Positions 1 through 10,919 of a stretch of DNA of 64,000 nt are shown piece by piece. The stretch spans positions 26,126,425 to 26,190,424 of the forward strand of contig CAIIXF020000010.1 of NCBI GenBank assembly GCA_903813345.2, written 5' to 3'. The notes under the pieces were generated by a model. That model made no database searches and was not told the origin of the DNA. It worked only from the letters and a program-made list of their open reading frames with translations. The translations under genes and the position numbers were made by a program. This DNA comes from Owenia fusiformis. Its lineage: Eukaryota > Annelida > Polychaeta > Sabellida > Oweniidae. Positions within the stretch are counted from its first letter, which is position 1, and each line of letters opens with the position of its first letter.

Positions 1-200
1 TCCAAAACCTTATATGTGATTATTCAATTTATTTTTACTTATTTTTGCTTAAAAGTACAGAATATGTACATTGTTCATTCTTGTGCACATTCTGAGATAA
101 CATACAATATATACATACAATGGCGTAGCCAGGATTTGGTGACATACATGCACTTTTACATGACCCTGCTTCAGTTTCAGCATCCTAATTATTTTTCTAG

Positions 201-383
201 GTCAGCTACTATTTTCCATTAAAAACGCTGTGGCGGTCTTTCTTCTGTGCGCTGGCAGCAGCATTTATCCTTCGCTCCATCAATCCATTCGGCAACGATC
301 ATCTGGTGATGTTCTACGTCCAGTACACCAACCCTTGGTACCTCATTGAACTCATTCCTTTCACCCTGCTAGGCATATTAGGG
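201..383 (+). CDS. CLCN3: ClC exon a ([10 protein letters not shown] to LLGILG)
   Basis: 61 codons after acceptor ttttctag, ending in phase 0 before gtaagt. It encodes [18 protein letters not shown] and the [11 protein letters not shown] helix, colinear with ClC-5 from about residue 270. It is the first exon in the window but internal to the gene. Confidence 0.94.
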
Positions 384-3300
384 GTAAGTCAAACCATATG
401 TTTAATAGAGCTGATTAGAGTATGTGTTCAAGGGTGCATTTCTTGAACATACTTTCAAGGTTATTAAGTTGATTTTCTTCATGTTACCACCAAGAAAGGG
501 TGACATAATGTTATAACCTCCAGCTTTTTTGCAAGGAGTAAATTGTTACCATTTTTGTAAATATTTTCTATATCATAAGAATTAATGTATCAGTTGACTA
601 AAAATATTTTGATTTTGAACATGTAAAACATGTTATATTTTTCAAAAGTTTTTTTGGCAATATAAATCACCATGACATTAAACTCGAGGATGTGTAACAT
701 TTCATGTAACGTAGGACTGTTACACTAAGGAGTAATGAGCTATTAATTGAATAAGTTGATGTAAGATTCATTGACAACCATCCAACGAATGACATGATAT
801 ATGATATCATGATTTATAAGTAAAGAATATTGAAACACTGACTCCAGTATCCTAAGTGTTGATTCAAGACCAATAACAATTAAATATATCTTCTGTATTT
901 GTTTACTTGCAGGGTGTGTTTGGTGCTCTATTTATAAAGTTTAATATTAAATGGTGTAAGATCAGAAAAAGCACAATTCTAGGAAAATACCCCATAATTG
1001 AGGTAGGATATTTAGCATTTAGATTTAGTTTTTCGAAGTAAATTTTCTGAAACTATGAATGAAATTAATATTGTAACTGAAATGTATACAATACATGATG
1101 TGTAAATATTATTTATAATTATTATATCACAAACAAGGAAATTTAAATCAACCAATTTTAATCAATATTTTCTATTTTATGTGATTTGCTTATTTCTACA
1201 TTCTGAAGTTTGGATATACATGTATAGTTGCTTATGTGAAAGCCAGAAATTTTGCAATTAACTTTAAGAAATCACTTAAATTGTGTGTATTTTTGTAGGT
1301 ATTAGGGGTAACTCTAGTCACAGCTCTGATTGCATATCCTAACCCATATACAAGGTGAGTGTTGATAGATTCACATTTAATACATAGACTCATTTTTGAA
1401 CATATTGAAGGCTCTCAATTTTATATATCAGTAAGTTTGTAAAAGTTCAACAATTGTTCAGAAACAATCAATGGCCTCACGTATAGTTTGTACATATATA
1501 CATGTATAATACAACACCTTTGTTATGCTATTGGATTCAGTTGTTGTATTGTCTACATGTGTTATTTCAGGATGAACACTAGTGAGCTGATCAGATTGTT
1601 GGTAAGACAATGTGGACATGAGGATGAGAATGATTTATGGTGAGTCTACACACCCATAGGGATGCTCTCCAAAAGTTAATTTCATTTAGGGGGAGGGGTG
1701 AATGATGATTTTGTAAATGTTTGATTTGGGTAGACGGTTTCAGATAATGATAATATGCAATCATCTGGAAAGAAGACTTGTTTCCACAATAATTCAAAAG
1801 AAACTACATCGTCTGTGTATCATGATTTTAATAAAATGTGTTTTTTTATGAGTATACTCCTCAGACTTCAGAAGTTGTGCCCATTTGACAAATCTTATTC
1901 TAAGTAGAAACAGCTAACAGTTATTGTCATTTGTTCCAGTGATTATCAAAGGAATGTGACAAACATAAATGTTGATCTGGAGAGTGTATTTGCTGGGCCA
2001 GGAATTAGGACGGCACTTTGGCAGCTCACACTTGCCCTTATATTTAAAATGGTCATTACAGTCTTCACATTTGGAATAAAGGTAATTGATAAATTTTTAA
2101 ATTTAATCTGATAGCATCACTAAATGCACACAAAGCTTTTTATTTTGGGCTTGGAGGGAGTAAAAGAATATTCATCAGTTTTATTCACTTGATAACATTA
2201 CTTTGTGGTTGACCATTCAAAATTGAAAATTATTGGATTCAACATGAAAGATTCAAATATACAATACATATGGACTAAAAGGCTTTCAAATGTATATGTG
2301 AAATGATGTATGCTTAATGTTGTGTTTTCTGCATTAGGTGCCAGCAGGGCTGTTTATCCCCAGTATGGCAGTTGGTGCCATAGCAGGTAGAATGATAGGA
2401 ATAGGAGTTGAACAGCTTGTTGTGTAAGTATTGCTATAGAGACACAATGGTCATAACTCCCTCTGTGCACCTACATAAGTGTTTTGCATCCATATCATCT
2501 ACATTCATACTAATACTGGAAATGCCATATATTCATTCACATGACGTTTGTGTTAAGTGCAAGCTTTTGAAAAAAACTCATGTGCCACTTTGAACTTAAA
2601 ATGAAAAACAATTAACATATATATTCTCGTATTTATTACAGCACACATAGGCTGGCACCAGTATTCAAGGACATGTGTAAAACTGGGCAAACCTGTGTTA
2701 CCCCTGGACTGTATGCTATGGTTGGGGCTGCAGCTGCATTAGGTGGCGTCACTAGGATGACAGGTAAACATACATAAATCTGCTTTGAAATTATATTAAT
2801 TTAAGGAAATAGAATCCTTATTTTGGAATGAAGTTACAATCATTTTATTTATTTACAACCAAAGTTTTCCTTTACAATCTTACAGATAGCATTTAAAACC
2901 ATCCACATTCTAATGAATAAATATTTATTGATACTAAATATTATTGTAAAAATGTATAAAGACAAGATGAAGAACAGAAACAAATACTTACAAAGTAGAT
3001 TCGAAGTGAGGTAAAACAAATTTTAAATTGAGACTGTCAAAATAAACTTTTTCTCTGTGTCCATTTAAGTTTTCAGCCATATTCAATTAATATTTTTTTG
3101 TATTTTAGTATCACCTTTGTTACATGAACAGTATGTGCTTCAATGAATCCACATATTTGTGCTCCTCTTATTTCAGTGTCACTTGTGGTGATAATGTTTG
3201 AGCTGACTGGTGGCCTCCAATATATAGTCCCACTCATGGTGGCAGCCATGGCCAGCAAGTGGATTGGAGATGCTATGGGGAAGAGGGGCATGTATCCTTG

Positions 3301-6300
3301 CATATAAACCCTTATAAAGCCCTTGGACTTTGAAACACTCTTGACAAACAGGTTTCAGTCTACTTGAAATTAGGAGATTTTGTTCAAACTTTTGGTTGAT
3401 CAGTTCATATCAAAACTGAAACATATAATCGTCAAATTTTCAACCCATTTATTGTTAATATAGGCCAATATTGGGAAAATCTCTCAACTTTGTTCTTACT
3501 TGTCATTTGTCTTTTTGACAAGAGTTGCGATGCTTGATCCAAGGAACCTGTTCCCTATTATTGTTCTTATTGTTCTATCCTGTTCCTTAACTCCACCCAA
3601 GCTATGATGCCCATATAGATCTGAATGGGTACCCATTCCTTGACAGCAAGGATGAATTCACTCACACTTCAATAGCTGCAGATGTCATGAGACCAAGGTA
3701 TGTCGTTACCCAGTGTCCTTGTGAATTTGCACCTAAGTAGTTAGAGCTTATGCTGTGAAACTAGTAAGAAATGAGCTGATATAGCAAACATCTGTGTGAG
3801 AATGTCACATTTTATTATTGTAATATCCTGTATAATTTTACGTTCACAAACGCTAACCTGTAATAATGCTGATTTTCTAAAGTGACTATTAATTGTGTTG
3901 TAGGCGGAATGACCCTCCATTATGTGTGTTGACACAGGATAGTATGGTAGTTGAAGATGTAGGTAGGTCAATACTTGCAGATATTTGTTCCTTACAAAAT
4001 TCGAGTAGGAATATAGAGAAGGTGTCTGTCCATTCGTCCATTGTGGATGTAGGACCTTTGCTTGAGAGTGATTTTCCAAGATGGCTTCTCAATTTGAAAT
4101 GGCTGCCATTTTCTTAAAAAATGTAATTTTGATAACTCAACTACCATTAGACAGATTTGGCTTAAATTATATATGCCTTAGGGACAAGTTTTTCTAATAT
4201 ATGTAACACTGTCCAAAGAGAAATTTTTATTTTGCATTAATCATTGGAGTTTCTCATGAAGGTTATTTTCTCATGTTGTATGTATGTTTCTTGATACAAA
4301 TAAATGCATGAGTACAATAAACACTATCATATCCATTTCATGATAGAGTACAATAAATGTCATGTTTTTCATTTCATGATAGAGTACAATAAATGTCATG
4401 TTGTTCTGTTCATGATATAGTACAATAAACACTATGTTGTCCATTTCATGATAGAGTACAATAAATGCTATATTCTTCATTTCATGATAGAGTACAATAA
4501 ATGTCATGTTGTTCTATTCATGATATAGTACAATAAATACTATGTTGTCCATTTCATGATAGAGTACAATAAACACCATGTTGTCCATTTCATGATAGAG
4601 TACAATAAATACTATGTTGTCCATTTCATGATTGAGTACAATAAATGCTATGTTCTTCATTTCATGATAGAGTACAATAAATGTCATGTTTTTCATTTCA
4701 TGATAGAGTACAATAAATGTCATGTTGTTCTATTCATGATATAGTACAATAAACACCATGTTGTCCATTTCATGATAGAGTACAATAAATGTCATGTTGT
4801 TCTTTTCATGATATAGTACAATAAATACTATGTTGTCCATTTCATGATAGAGAACAATAAATGCTATGTTCTTCATTTCATGAAAGAGTACAATAAATGT
4901 CATGTTGTTCTTTTCATGATAGAGTACAATAAATACTATGTTGTCCATTTCATGATAGAGAACAATAAATGCTATGTTCTTCATTTCATGATAGAGTACA
5001 ATAAATGATATGTTGTGTATTTCATGATAGAGTACAATAAAGGATATGTTCTGCATTTCATGATAGAGTACAATAAATGATTTGTTCTTCATTTCATGAT
5101 AGAGTACATTAAAAATATCATGTTGTTCTTTTCAGAGGCTATCCTTCGTGATACAGAATACAATTCTTTCCCAGTAGTTGTTTCAAAAGAGTCGCAGTAT
5201 TTAGTGGGATTGGTCCTCAGAAAAGATTTATCACTAGCACTTGGTAAGTGTTATTACTGCATAGATAGAATACATGTATATACTTTATACCTTATCTCAA
5301 TGACCCTTCTATGCAGAATAGACGTTATCTTGTTTTTGAGACAATACGATAAAGATGTTCTCATTTGGCAGGTTTCAATGTGTAGATATATCTGCAGGTC
5401 ATGAAATGAGATATATAAGTAATATAGACTGAGCTGGTCTGAGTGCATGTCACTAAAGCTACAACTCTGAGGATCATGGAATTATCACAGAAGATAATGA
5501 TTACACTTTGTTGCTTAGTGATATCTTGTTTTCCATTATATTGTGAAGGGAGTAAGATATTACTATTCCCCCTTGATGTTGGCTATAATAGCAAACTAAT
5601 GAACATGCTTAAACTGGGAAGAATGCTCACAAAGGCCAAACACCAAGTCACATGTGTTATATCTGACAGAATGAGGGAAGATGCTTTGTTTAAATTAGCA
5701 GAGCGAGAAACTTTTGATTCCAGCTTTAAAGTGATTAGTTATAAGACACCACCAGTGGATCCAGATGTCATGCAATTAAATACTGAAAACCAGGGCTTTC
5801 TTGATGCAATGATAAATAAAGATGTGCCTGAAATTGTGCAGTTTTTCAGTCCAACCTTAACTGAACCTCTGGATTACATGCTACAGGACAAAACTATTGC
5901 TCAGTTAGCAACTGAGGAATTTGACCTGATATTTGCTGATGAGATTGTATTTTTTCCAAGAATCATGGCTGCAAAACGAAACATTCCGATAATTTTGTAC
6001 AGCAATTTTGGCCCCTTGACCGCTGATACTGATATTGTTCCTAGATATAGCCTGGCCTTTGTTAATGGATGTTTTAACAGATTCAGTGACATGATGACAT
6101 TTTCTCAGCGGATGGAAAATGTTTGGGAATATTTAAGAATGAGATGGGTGATGTCAGATATATACTCGGAGTCAGAAGTGATTTGTAGGAAGCATGGCTA
6201 TGGGGAATCTTGCGACAATATCAGAGGAATCCATAAAACTGTTAACCTTGTGCTTATGAACAGAAATGATGTTATACATTACCCTGCACCATACATGCCA

Positions 6301-8931
6301 CATATCATTTCTTTAGAGGGGTTTTTCTTGGACAAACCAAAACCCTTAAATTCACCTTACAAAGAAATTGTTCAGAAGTCAGGAAAACATGGTATTATTG
6401 TGGTGAGCTTTGGATCAATGTTTAGGAGATTAGGATTGAAACATCGCAACATATTTGCCAAAGCATTTTCCGCAATGCCACAGACGGTGATATGGAGTTA
6501 TGAAGGTGAAACACCAGAAGGCCTTGGAGAGAATACATTCGTTAACAAATGGATTCCACAAACTGATCTGCTGGCAAACCCTGCAGTTCAACTATTTGTA
6601 ACACAATGTGGAGCATCGTCATTATTTGAGGCATTGAATTATGGTGTCCCTGTTGTTTGTATTCCTTTCATTGGGGACCAGGAGTATAACTGTCTGAAAC
6701 TTGTAGAGAGAGTCAAGTCAGCCAAGAATGTCCCATTGAAAGGGATTACAAGTAGACAACTTCAAAGCACCATGGAAGAAGTTATAAACAATATAACTTA
6801 TAGAGAAAATGCAAAGAAAGCTGCATTAATATATCATGATCAACCCATTGATCCGAGAAAGAAATCTTTGTATTGGATTGAGTATGTTATTCGCCATAAA
6901 GGAGCACCACACTTGAGATCAGCTGGGGAAAGTCAACTGAGCTTCTTTCAGTATTATCTTCTTGATATAGCAAGCTTAGTTGGAGTGGTTGTCTTTGCTG
7001 CTGTCATCAGTATTGCTTTTGTCATGAAAGCAGCAATTAAAGGCTTACTAAGAACTACAAAATCTAAAGAGGACTGATTTTTCAAAAAATGTCATTCAGT
7101 CATTCATCCATATCCTTTAATTTATAAGTGGATGTGATGACACTAAACTGATCATATTCACACGCATGTTTAACATGATCTTGTGAGAATTACACATGTG
7201 AATATTTACTGTAGAGGTCAATTGAGCCAAAATCTATCAGTAGTTGTACTATGTCCCATCTCTTCACTTTATAATCTAAACTTGGGCTTTTTGACATGTC
7301 ATTTAAGGTGACTTTGTGATTTTGAATCAATTAATTACTGAAATTAATAAATTGTTGGCATTTGAATAAATCTCTCTTTGCTTCTTGTGCTTTTAGTTTT
7401 AACCATTTGTTGCTTTATTATTTTATAATGCATTTATACAAGTTACACCCCAACATTTGATCTCGGAATCCTACTTTTACTCAGACTTCAGCAAACATGA
7501 GGTTTGGGCAAAATAGGTTCAATTCTAATGCCCGGCATGAGATTAGATCTTCTCTTATGCCCGTCATAAGAATTGAGCCTATTTTGCCCAAACCTCATGT
7601 TTGCTGAAGTCTGAGTAAAAGTAGGATTCCGAGATCAAATGTCAGGTTGTTTAAGTAAAATACTATATATATAATTCTAATTAAGTTTTGGTGTTTCATC
7701 ATTATCATATCCAGTGTATTGGTCACATGGTGCCATGTGAGTTTATCAGCTTCAGATATAAATTATTAACATTTGGAAATAAACTCATTATATGTTGAAT
7801 GGTGTGGTCATTGTCATTTCAGCAGTTATACTGCATAAGTATGTTTTACCATTACTGTTTTGTTATACTGCATTAGTATGTTTTAGACTCAAATGTTTAT
7901 AGATTATTAGTGAAAACATTGTGCATTCTTGTTTTTTGCAGCAAGTGCTCGTCAAACTCCAGATGGCGTAGTTAGCAACAGTGTGTTATACTTTACAAAC
8001 AGTGTCCCCGTAACAACCGTTGTAGGAGGCCCTTCACCCCTTAAACTCAGGAAAATACTAGATTTGGTGAGTAGGCTAAAATTAAGACTTCATGTTGAGT
8101 AATTGTAATTGTAAAGTGATGAAATAGGCAGTGACAAAACAATACTGAAAAATCATGTGTTGTACAATGCAGATATTAAGAGATAGTAATAGGAATAAAT
8201 GCCAATTTTGTCAGTCAAATCAATAATCATGACTAGCATTCACCACTAAGAAGTGATGACAAATTGTTACATCCACCATTTTTTATGACCAACATTCAGG
8301 CTTGCATTTGGCATCTGTCACAATTGTTACATTTTTGGAATTGCAACCAAATGTTGACATTTAATTTGTTACATTTTTGAAATTGCAACCAAATGTTGAC
8401 ATATTGTTTTCACTGCCTTGTTATTCCTAATAATTTTACATTGTTTCCACATTTCAGGCACCTATCACTATAACTGATCAGACTCCTGTAGAAACTGTTG
8501 TAGAAATGTTTAGAAAGTTAGGTCTCCGTCAAACACTTGTTACTCACAATGGGTAAGTGAGAAAACTAGAACAGCTTCACTATATAAATTGCCACCATCT
8601 TGTAGTTTACTAAAATATATGCTCTCTTGATTAAAACAACATAAAATAAATGAAAATATTAATGAGTGGGAGTCCCTTGTTGATTCTTCTGTGCTGTACT
8701 AAGAGCAATCGCCTTGTAAGCAAGGAGTCATGTGTTCGATCCCCACCAGGGTGGACTTACTTTTTTTTCACATCAGCCCTTCGCACAGGATTTCATTCAG
8801 TGTTTACATTAATTAATTGATTATTGATTTTTGTTTTCAGGAGACTCCTTGGCATAATCACGAAAAAAGATATTCTTTTACATTGGAATGAGCTGGACAG
8901 TCAAGACTCTGAGAATGTATTTTTTAAGTAA
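201..8931 (+). CDS. CLCN3: ClC-3/4/5-type Cl-/H+ exchanger, C-terminal part (14 exons)
   Basis: This gene encodes an intracellular CLC antiporter that exchanges chloride for protons in endosomal and lysosomal membranes. Exons are 201-383, 913-1002, 1299-1354, 1571-1639, 1940-2081, 2338-2423, 2642-2763, 3177-3291, 3602-3697, 3904-3962, 5136-5243, 7942-8066, 8458-8552 and 8841-8931. All have GT-AG borders and compatible phases, giving 478 codons plus TAA. The peptide opens at [10 protein letters not shown], which in ClC-5 directly follows the proton-relay glutamate. It then shows [32 protein letters not shown] and IMFELTGG, followed by two CBS domains. The ClC-5 PY motif between the CBS domains is absent, so it resembles ClC-3/4 more. 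Invertebrates usually have one member of this subfamily. The N-terminal third lies upstream of the window. A UDP-glycosyltransferase gene is nested in intron 11. An AATAAA at 9288-9293 is a likely poly(A) signal. Confidence 0.95.
384..912 (+). other. ClC introns longer than 300 bp near the window start
   Basis: Introns 384-912, 2764-3176, 3292-3601 and 8067-8457 are AT-rich. They hold no recognisable gene or element apart from the small direct repeat at 8318-8402. The 1-200 segment is the end of the preceding intron and carries a tggcgtagccagg fragment near 119, resembling the ends of the MITE at 57576. Confidence 0.7.
913..1002 (+). CDS. CLCN3: ClC exon b
   Basis: 30 codons starting [11 protein letters not shown] and ending GKYPIIE, matching the family segment that ends GKYPVIEV. 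Acceptor cttgcag and donor gtagga; phase 0 at both ends. Confidence 0.93.
1299..1354 (+). CDS. CLCN3: ClC exon c
   Basis: 56 bp encoding [18 protein letters not shown] plus two bases of an Arg codon completed by the next exon. Acceptor ttttgtag and donor gtgagt. Confidence 0.92.
1571..1639 (+). CDS. CLCN3: ClC exon d
   Basis: 69 bp encoding (R)[15 protein letters not shown] and an acidic stretch, matching the family MSTSELI motif. It ends with two bases of a Cys codon. Donor gtgagt. Confidence 0.92.
1940..2081 (+). CDS. CLCN3: ClC exon e
   Basis: 142 bp encoding the (C)DYQRN luminal loop and the helix [20 protein letters not shown] ending FGIK. Matches the ClC-5 segment before the GLFIPSM loop. 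Acceptor ttccag and donor gtaatt. Confidence 0.93.
2338..2423 (+). CDS. CLCN3: ClC exon f (anion-pathway loop)
   Basis: 86 bp encoding [20 protein letters not shown] and the start of the next helix. The GLFIP segment is one of the conserved CLC anion-coordinating sequences. Acceptor gcattag and donor gtaagt. Confidence 0.94.
2642..2763 (+). CDS. CLCN3: ClC exon g
   Basis: 122 bp encoding a luminal loop with two cysteines, then [20 protein letters not shown]. This includes the conserved pore tyrosine in GLYAMVG. Acceptor attacag and donor gtaaac. Confidence 0.94.
3177..3291 (+). CDS. CLCN3: ClC exon h
   Basis: 115 bp encoding [20 protein letters not shown] and the [12 protein letters not shown] segment, which closes the membrane domain. 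It ends with two bases of an Ile codon. Acceptor atttcag and donor gtatcc. Confidence 0.93.
3602..3697 (+). CDS. CLCN3: ClC exon i (linker to CBS1)
   Basis: 96 bp encoding [16 protein letters not shown] and AADVMRP, colinear with the ClC-5 linker YDAHIRLNGYPFL. Acceptor cccaag, donor gtatgt. Confidence 0.93.
3904..3962 (+). CDS. CLCN3: ClC exon j (CBS1, first half)
   Basis: 59 bp encoding [20 protein letters not shown] at the start of CBS domain 1. Acceptor gttgtag, donor gtaggt. The following intron is largely a 36-bp minisatellite. Confidence 0.93.
4310..5118. repeat. 36-bp minisatellite in ClC intron 10, about 22 copies
   Basis: The unit reads roughly atgatagagtacaataaatg followed by tcatgttgttcttttc. 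Because 36 is a multiple of 3, it is open in several frames on both strands (for example a repeated FIVLYHEM on -), but these frames are not genes. The array runs directly into exon k: the last unit's tgttgttcttttcat becomes the acceptor tgttgttcttttcag. Confidence 0.95.
5136..5243 (+). CDS. CLCN3: ClC exon k (CBS1, second half)
   Basis: 108 bp encoding [20 protein letters not shown] and [10 protein letters not shown]. Its acceptor, tgttgttcttttcag, is itself a modified last unit of the adjoining minisatellite. Donor gtaagt. Confidence 0.94.
5476..7077 (+). CDS. UDP-glycosyltransferase (UGT, GT1 family), single exon, nested in ClC intron 11
   Basis: A 533-residue UGT, the usual length for the family. 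These are ER-membrane enzymes that transfer sugar from UDP-sugar to small lipophilic acceptors. The ATG at 5476 gives a signal peptide (hydrophobic [16 protein letters not shown]) and has A at -3 and G at +4; an in-frame ATG at 5443 would add 11 residues before it. The C-terminal donor domain has the UGT signature: WIPQ at W359, then [13 protein letters not shown], then GDQ with D401 and Q402. A C-terminal membrane helix lies at about 499-518, and the tail KSKED is a KxKxx-type ER-retrieval signal. Two expected residues differ: the catalytic His position in the SH motif is Lys40, and the His of the HGG/HCG motif is Gln377. Asp155 of the dyad is kept. The intact frame argues against a pseudogene, but activity is doubtful. 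AATAAA signals lie at 7346 and 7365. No introns are present, as expected of a retrogene or an intronless UGT. Confidence 0.93.
   Translation: MELSQKIMITLCCLVISCFPLYCEGSKILLFPLDVGYNSKLMNMLKLGRMLTKAKHQVTCVISDRMREDALFKLAERETFDSSFKVISYKTPPVDPDVMQLNTENQGFLDAMINKDVPEIVQFFSPTLTEPLDYMLQDKTIAQLATEEFDLIFADEIVFFPRIMAAKRNIPIILYSNFGPLTADTDIVPRYSLAFVNGCFNRFSDMMTFSQRMENVWEYLRMRWVMSDIYSESEVICRKHGYGESCDNIRGIHKTVNLVLMNRNDVIHYPAPYMPHIISLEGFFLDKPKPLNSPYKEIVQKSGKHGIIVVSFGSMFRRLGLKHRNIFAKAFSAMPQTVIWSYEGETPEGLGENTFVNKWIPQTDLLANPAVQLFVTQCGASSLFEALNYGVPVVCIPFIGDQEYNCLKLVERVKSAKNVPLKGITSRQLQSTMEEVINNITYRENAKKAALIYHDQPIDPRKKSLYWIEYVIRHKGAPHLRSAGESQLSFFQYYLLDIASLVGVVVFAAVISIAFVMKAAIKGLLRTTKSKED
7453..7642. mobile_element. 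Foldback (hairpin) element, about 190 bp, with near-perfect arms
   Basis: The left arm starts acatttgatctcgg and the right arm ends ccgagatcaaatgt. The arms are about 90 bp, almost identical when inverted, with a very short loop near 7545. It lies in ClC intron 11 just downstream of the UGT poly(A) signals. No coding capacity. Confidence 0.9.
7942..8066 (+). CDS. CLCN3: ClC exon l (inter-CBS linker)
   Basis: 125 bp encoding the linker with [10 protein letters not shown] and [12 protein letters not shown]. The ClC-5 position of the PPxY ubiquitin-ligase motif has no counterpart here. Acceptor tttgcag, donor gtgagt. Confidence 0.93.
8318..8402. repeat. Short direct duplication in ClC intron 12
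   Basis: Two adjacent copies of a roughly 40-bp sequence containing gcaaccaaatgttgacat. Confidence 0.75.
8458..8552 (+). CDS. CLCN3: ClC exon m (CBS2)
   Basis: 95 bp encoding [18 protein letters not shown] and [12 protein letters not shown], colinear with CBS2 of ClC-3/5. Acceptor atttcag, donor gtaagt. Confidence 0.94.
8691..8755 (+). mobile_element. tRNA-derived SINE head / tRNA pseudogene (Thr-TGT-like)
   Basis: The stretch contains agagcaatcgccttgtaag and a B-box-like tgttcgatcccc, with a CTTGTAA anticodon loop (formal anticodon TGT). The anticodon and T stems each contain mismatches and there is no proper acceptor stem, so it is not a functional tRNA. A poly-T run follows. It lies in the last ClC intron, which otherwise contains nothing recognisable. 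Confidence 0.6.
8841..8931 (+). CDS. CLCN3: ClC terminal exon (end of CBS2, stop)
   Basis: 91 bp encoding [16 protein letters not shown] and a short tail ending NVFFK, then TAA. Vertebrate ClC-3/4/5 end in a similar short tail ending FN, so this is a true C-terminus. Confidence 0.94.
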
Positions 8932-9200
8932 TGATAATTACTATGCTTAAAAGGAGCCTATATTTAATATTGCTAGTAAAGATTATTTATATGAGGGATT
9001 TCTTAAACAGTATACCCTCCAATTAGGTTGTATGTTTATATGTATTTTGTTATAGTATGTACAGAGATATAATAGGAATTCTAATATGATATATGACGTT
9101 ACAATAACTAGAACAATTGATTTACTGGTCTATATTGAAGTATGTATGACCGCTAAATGCAAAAAGTTGTGTTTCTTGTCTGTTTATCATATTAGAATCA

Positions 9201-9341
9201 AAACAAAGACCTTGATTTTATGATTTATGTCAAATATATGACCTCATTGTTAAAAGACTGCGATTTTGGTCTTTTAACAATGAACAGAATAAATTTTTCA
9301 GTCATATATTACGTCATAAATCATGAAATCTCGGTCTTTAT
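9201..9341. mobile_element. Small foldback element downstream of ClC
   Basis: The core stem is cattgttaaaagac paired with gtcttttaacaatg around an 11-nt loop. Outer arms also pair (tatgatttatgtc with cgtcataaatcat; aaagacc with ggtcttt). It spans the likely ClC poly(A) signal. About 140 bp, non-coding. Confidence 0.8.
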
Positions 9342-10919
9342 TCCTTAAGTATATGTTCCAAAGATATCATGAACTGGATATAAATAATACCAAAATAGTA
9401 TTTGGTAGATGATGGGGATGAGGCAACATATTTGAAATTCTAAGAAACGTGTTTGCAATTTTTGTACAACGGTTTGACACAATTTTAGTTGGTTTAAATC
9501 TGTCATTAAGTCTGCAAAATATAATATAAACTAATATGAAGCATTATTTGGGAAAATTACAAAAAACAATACAGTAATTCTTGTTAAGTGTGACATTTTT
9601 AATGCCAAGTTTTCTGATATGAATCGTTTGTTTTACATTTAATGTATATGCTTTACTCCTTCTGTTAATGATAATTAATAAGAAAAAATGACAATGATTT
9701 GACACACTCAAATTTTGTTGTAATTTAAAGACTGAATGGAGTATGTTTGAATTGATGAGGAGATCCCAATGGGATTAAATGTTTATTTTATTTGATTGAT
9801 TGAATGCCTGAGAACATATTTTTATAGCGTTCAATTTATATAGTAAGTTATTCATTCCAAATGGATGTCGAGATCTAGAATATGTTATTCTGTATCATAT
9901 ATAATGTAGATATATGTACACTGTTATTCAAAAGAATTAAAAAGATTATCCACCTTTGAAATATGTGTGATGAATCTACACTAAAAATCAACCCCTAAAT
10001 TAGGAATAAAAATATAGTTATTGTATTGCATTATCAGCAGGAGATCCAAGATGAGGTTGGTAAGGTCATTTACGACATCCACCTGGATGTCATACAGTCC
10101 CATTTGTACGTCAGTAGAGCCCAAAATCAGCCAGAGATACACTCTTAGAGATTTCATAACTCACTTGTAGGCAGCATGTTTATCATTCCAGTATATCTTA
10201 TGAAGTGTTTAATTACGTCATCATTTATTGCGCAGCTCTATTACAAAGGGACAACAATTTAATAAGAATATGACACTTATGGACGTATAGAGGTGTGATG
10301 ATGAAGTAAGCAAACGCTTCATAAGTTATATGTAACGGGAATAATAAACATGTTATAAATGAGTCTCTCTATTAATTCAGTTTTTCTTTAGCTTTGAAAT
10401 TATGATTTGCAAATATTTTAGTTTTTAATGAGTCAATAAAAGATATACATATATAGCATATTGAAATAATAATTCAATGTCTCACAATTTTATATTTAAC
10501 ATTTCGCTCTTAAATTGAGGAATACAAGACTTTTATCTATTTCCCATAAAATTGACCCTTTCTCTCTCTTAAAGTCCCCGATAAATCGGGCTACGTATAC
10601 CGCCGTGTTTACATTAGGGGATTAGAAGAGTTTATTTTTTATTTAGGTATGCAAGCTACGTATATCAATATTAGGCCTTCATTCATGTACTCGTGTGCAT
10701 GTAATCAGCATGCCCTTCAATATTATGTAAACCAGGCTATTCAACTACTGTATAATGTACACTATTTATGTGTGTACTACATACAATACAATTCCCTGGG
10801 AAACAAAACACAAATACTTTTTATATATTCAAAATGAGCCATTTGATTGATGCAAACACTAAATAGCTTCATAAATAACATCTACAAAGTATATCTAATA
10901 GTAATTTTCAATTCCAATG

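Noticed and set aside
4271-5092. Long open frames on both strands with repeated FIVLYHEM or MIEYNKCHV peptides
   Set aside because: They arise because the 36-bp minisatellite is a multiple of three and lacks stops; they lie in a ClC intron with no start or domain evidence.
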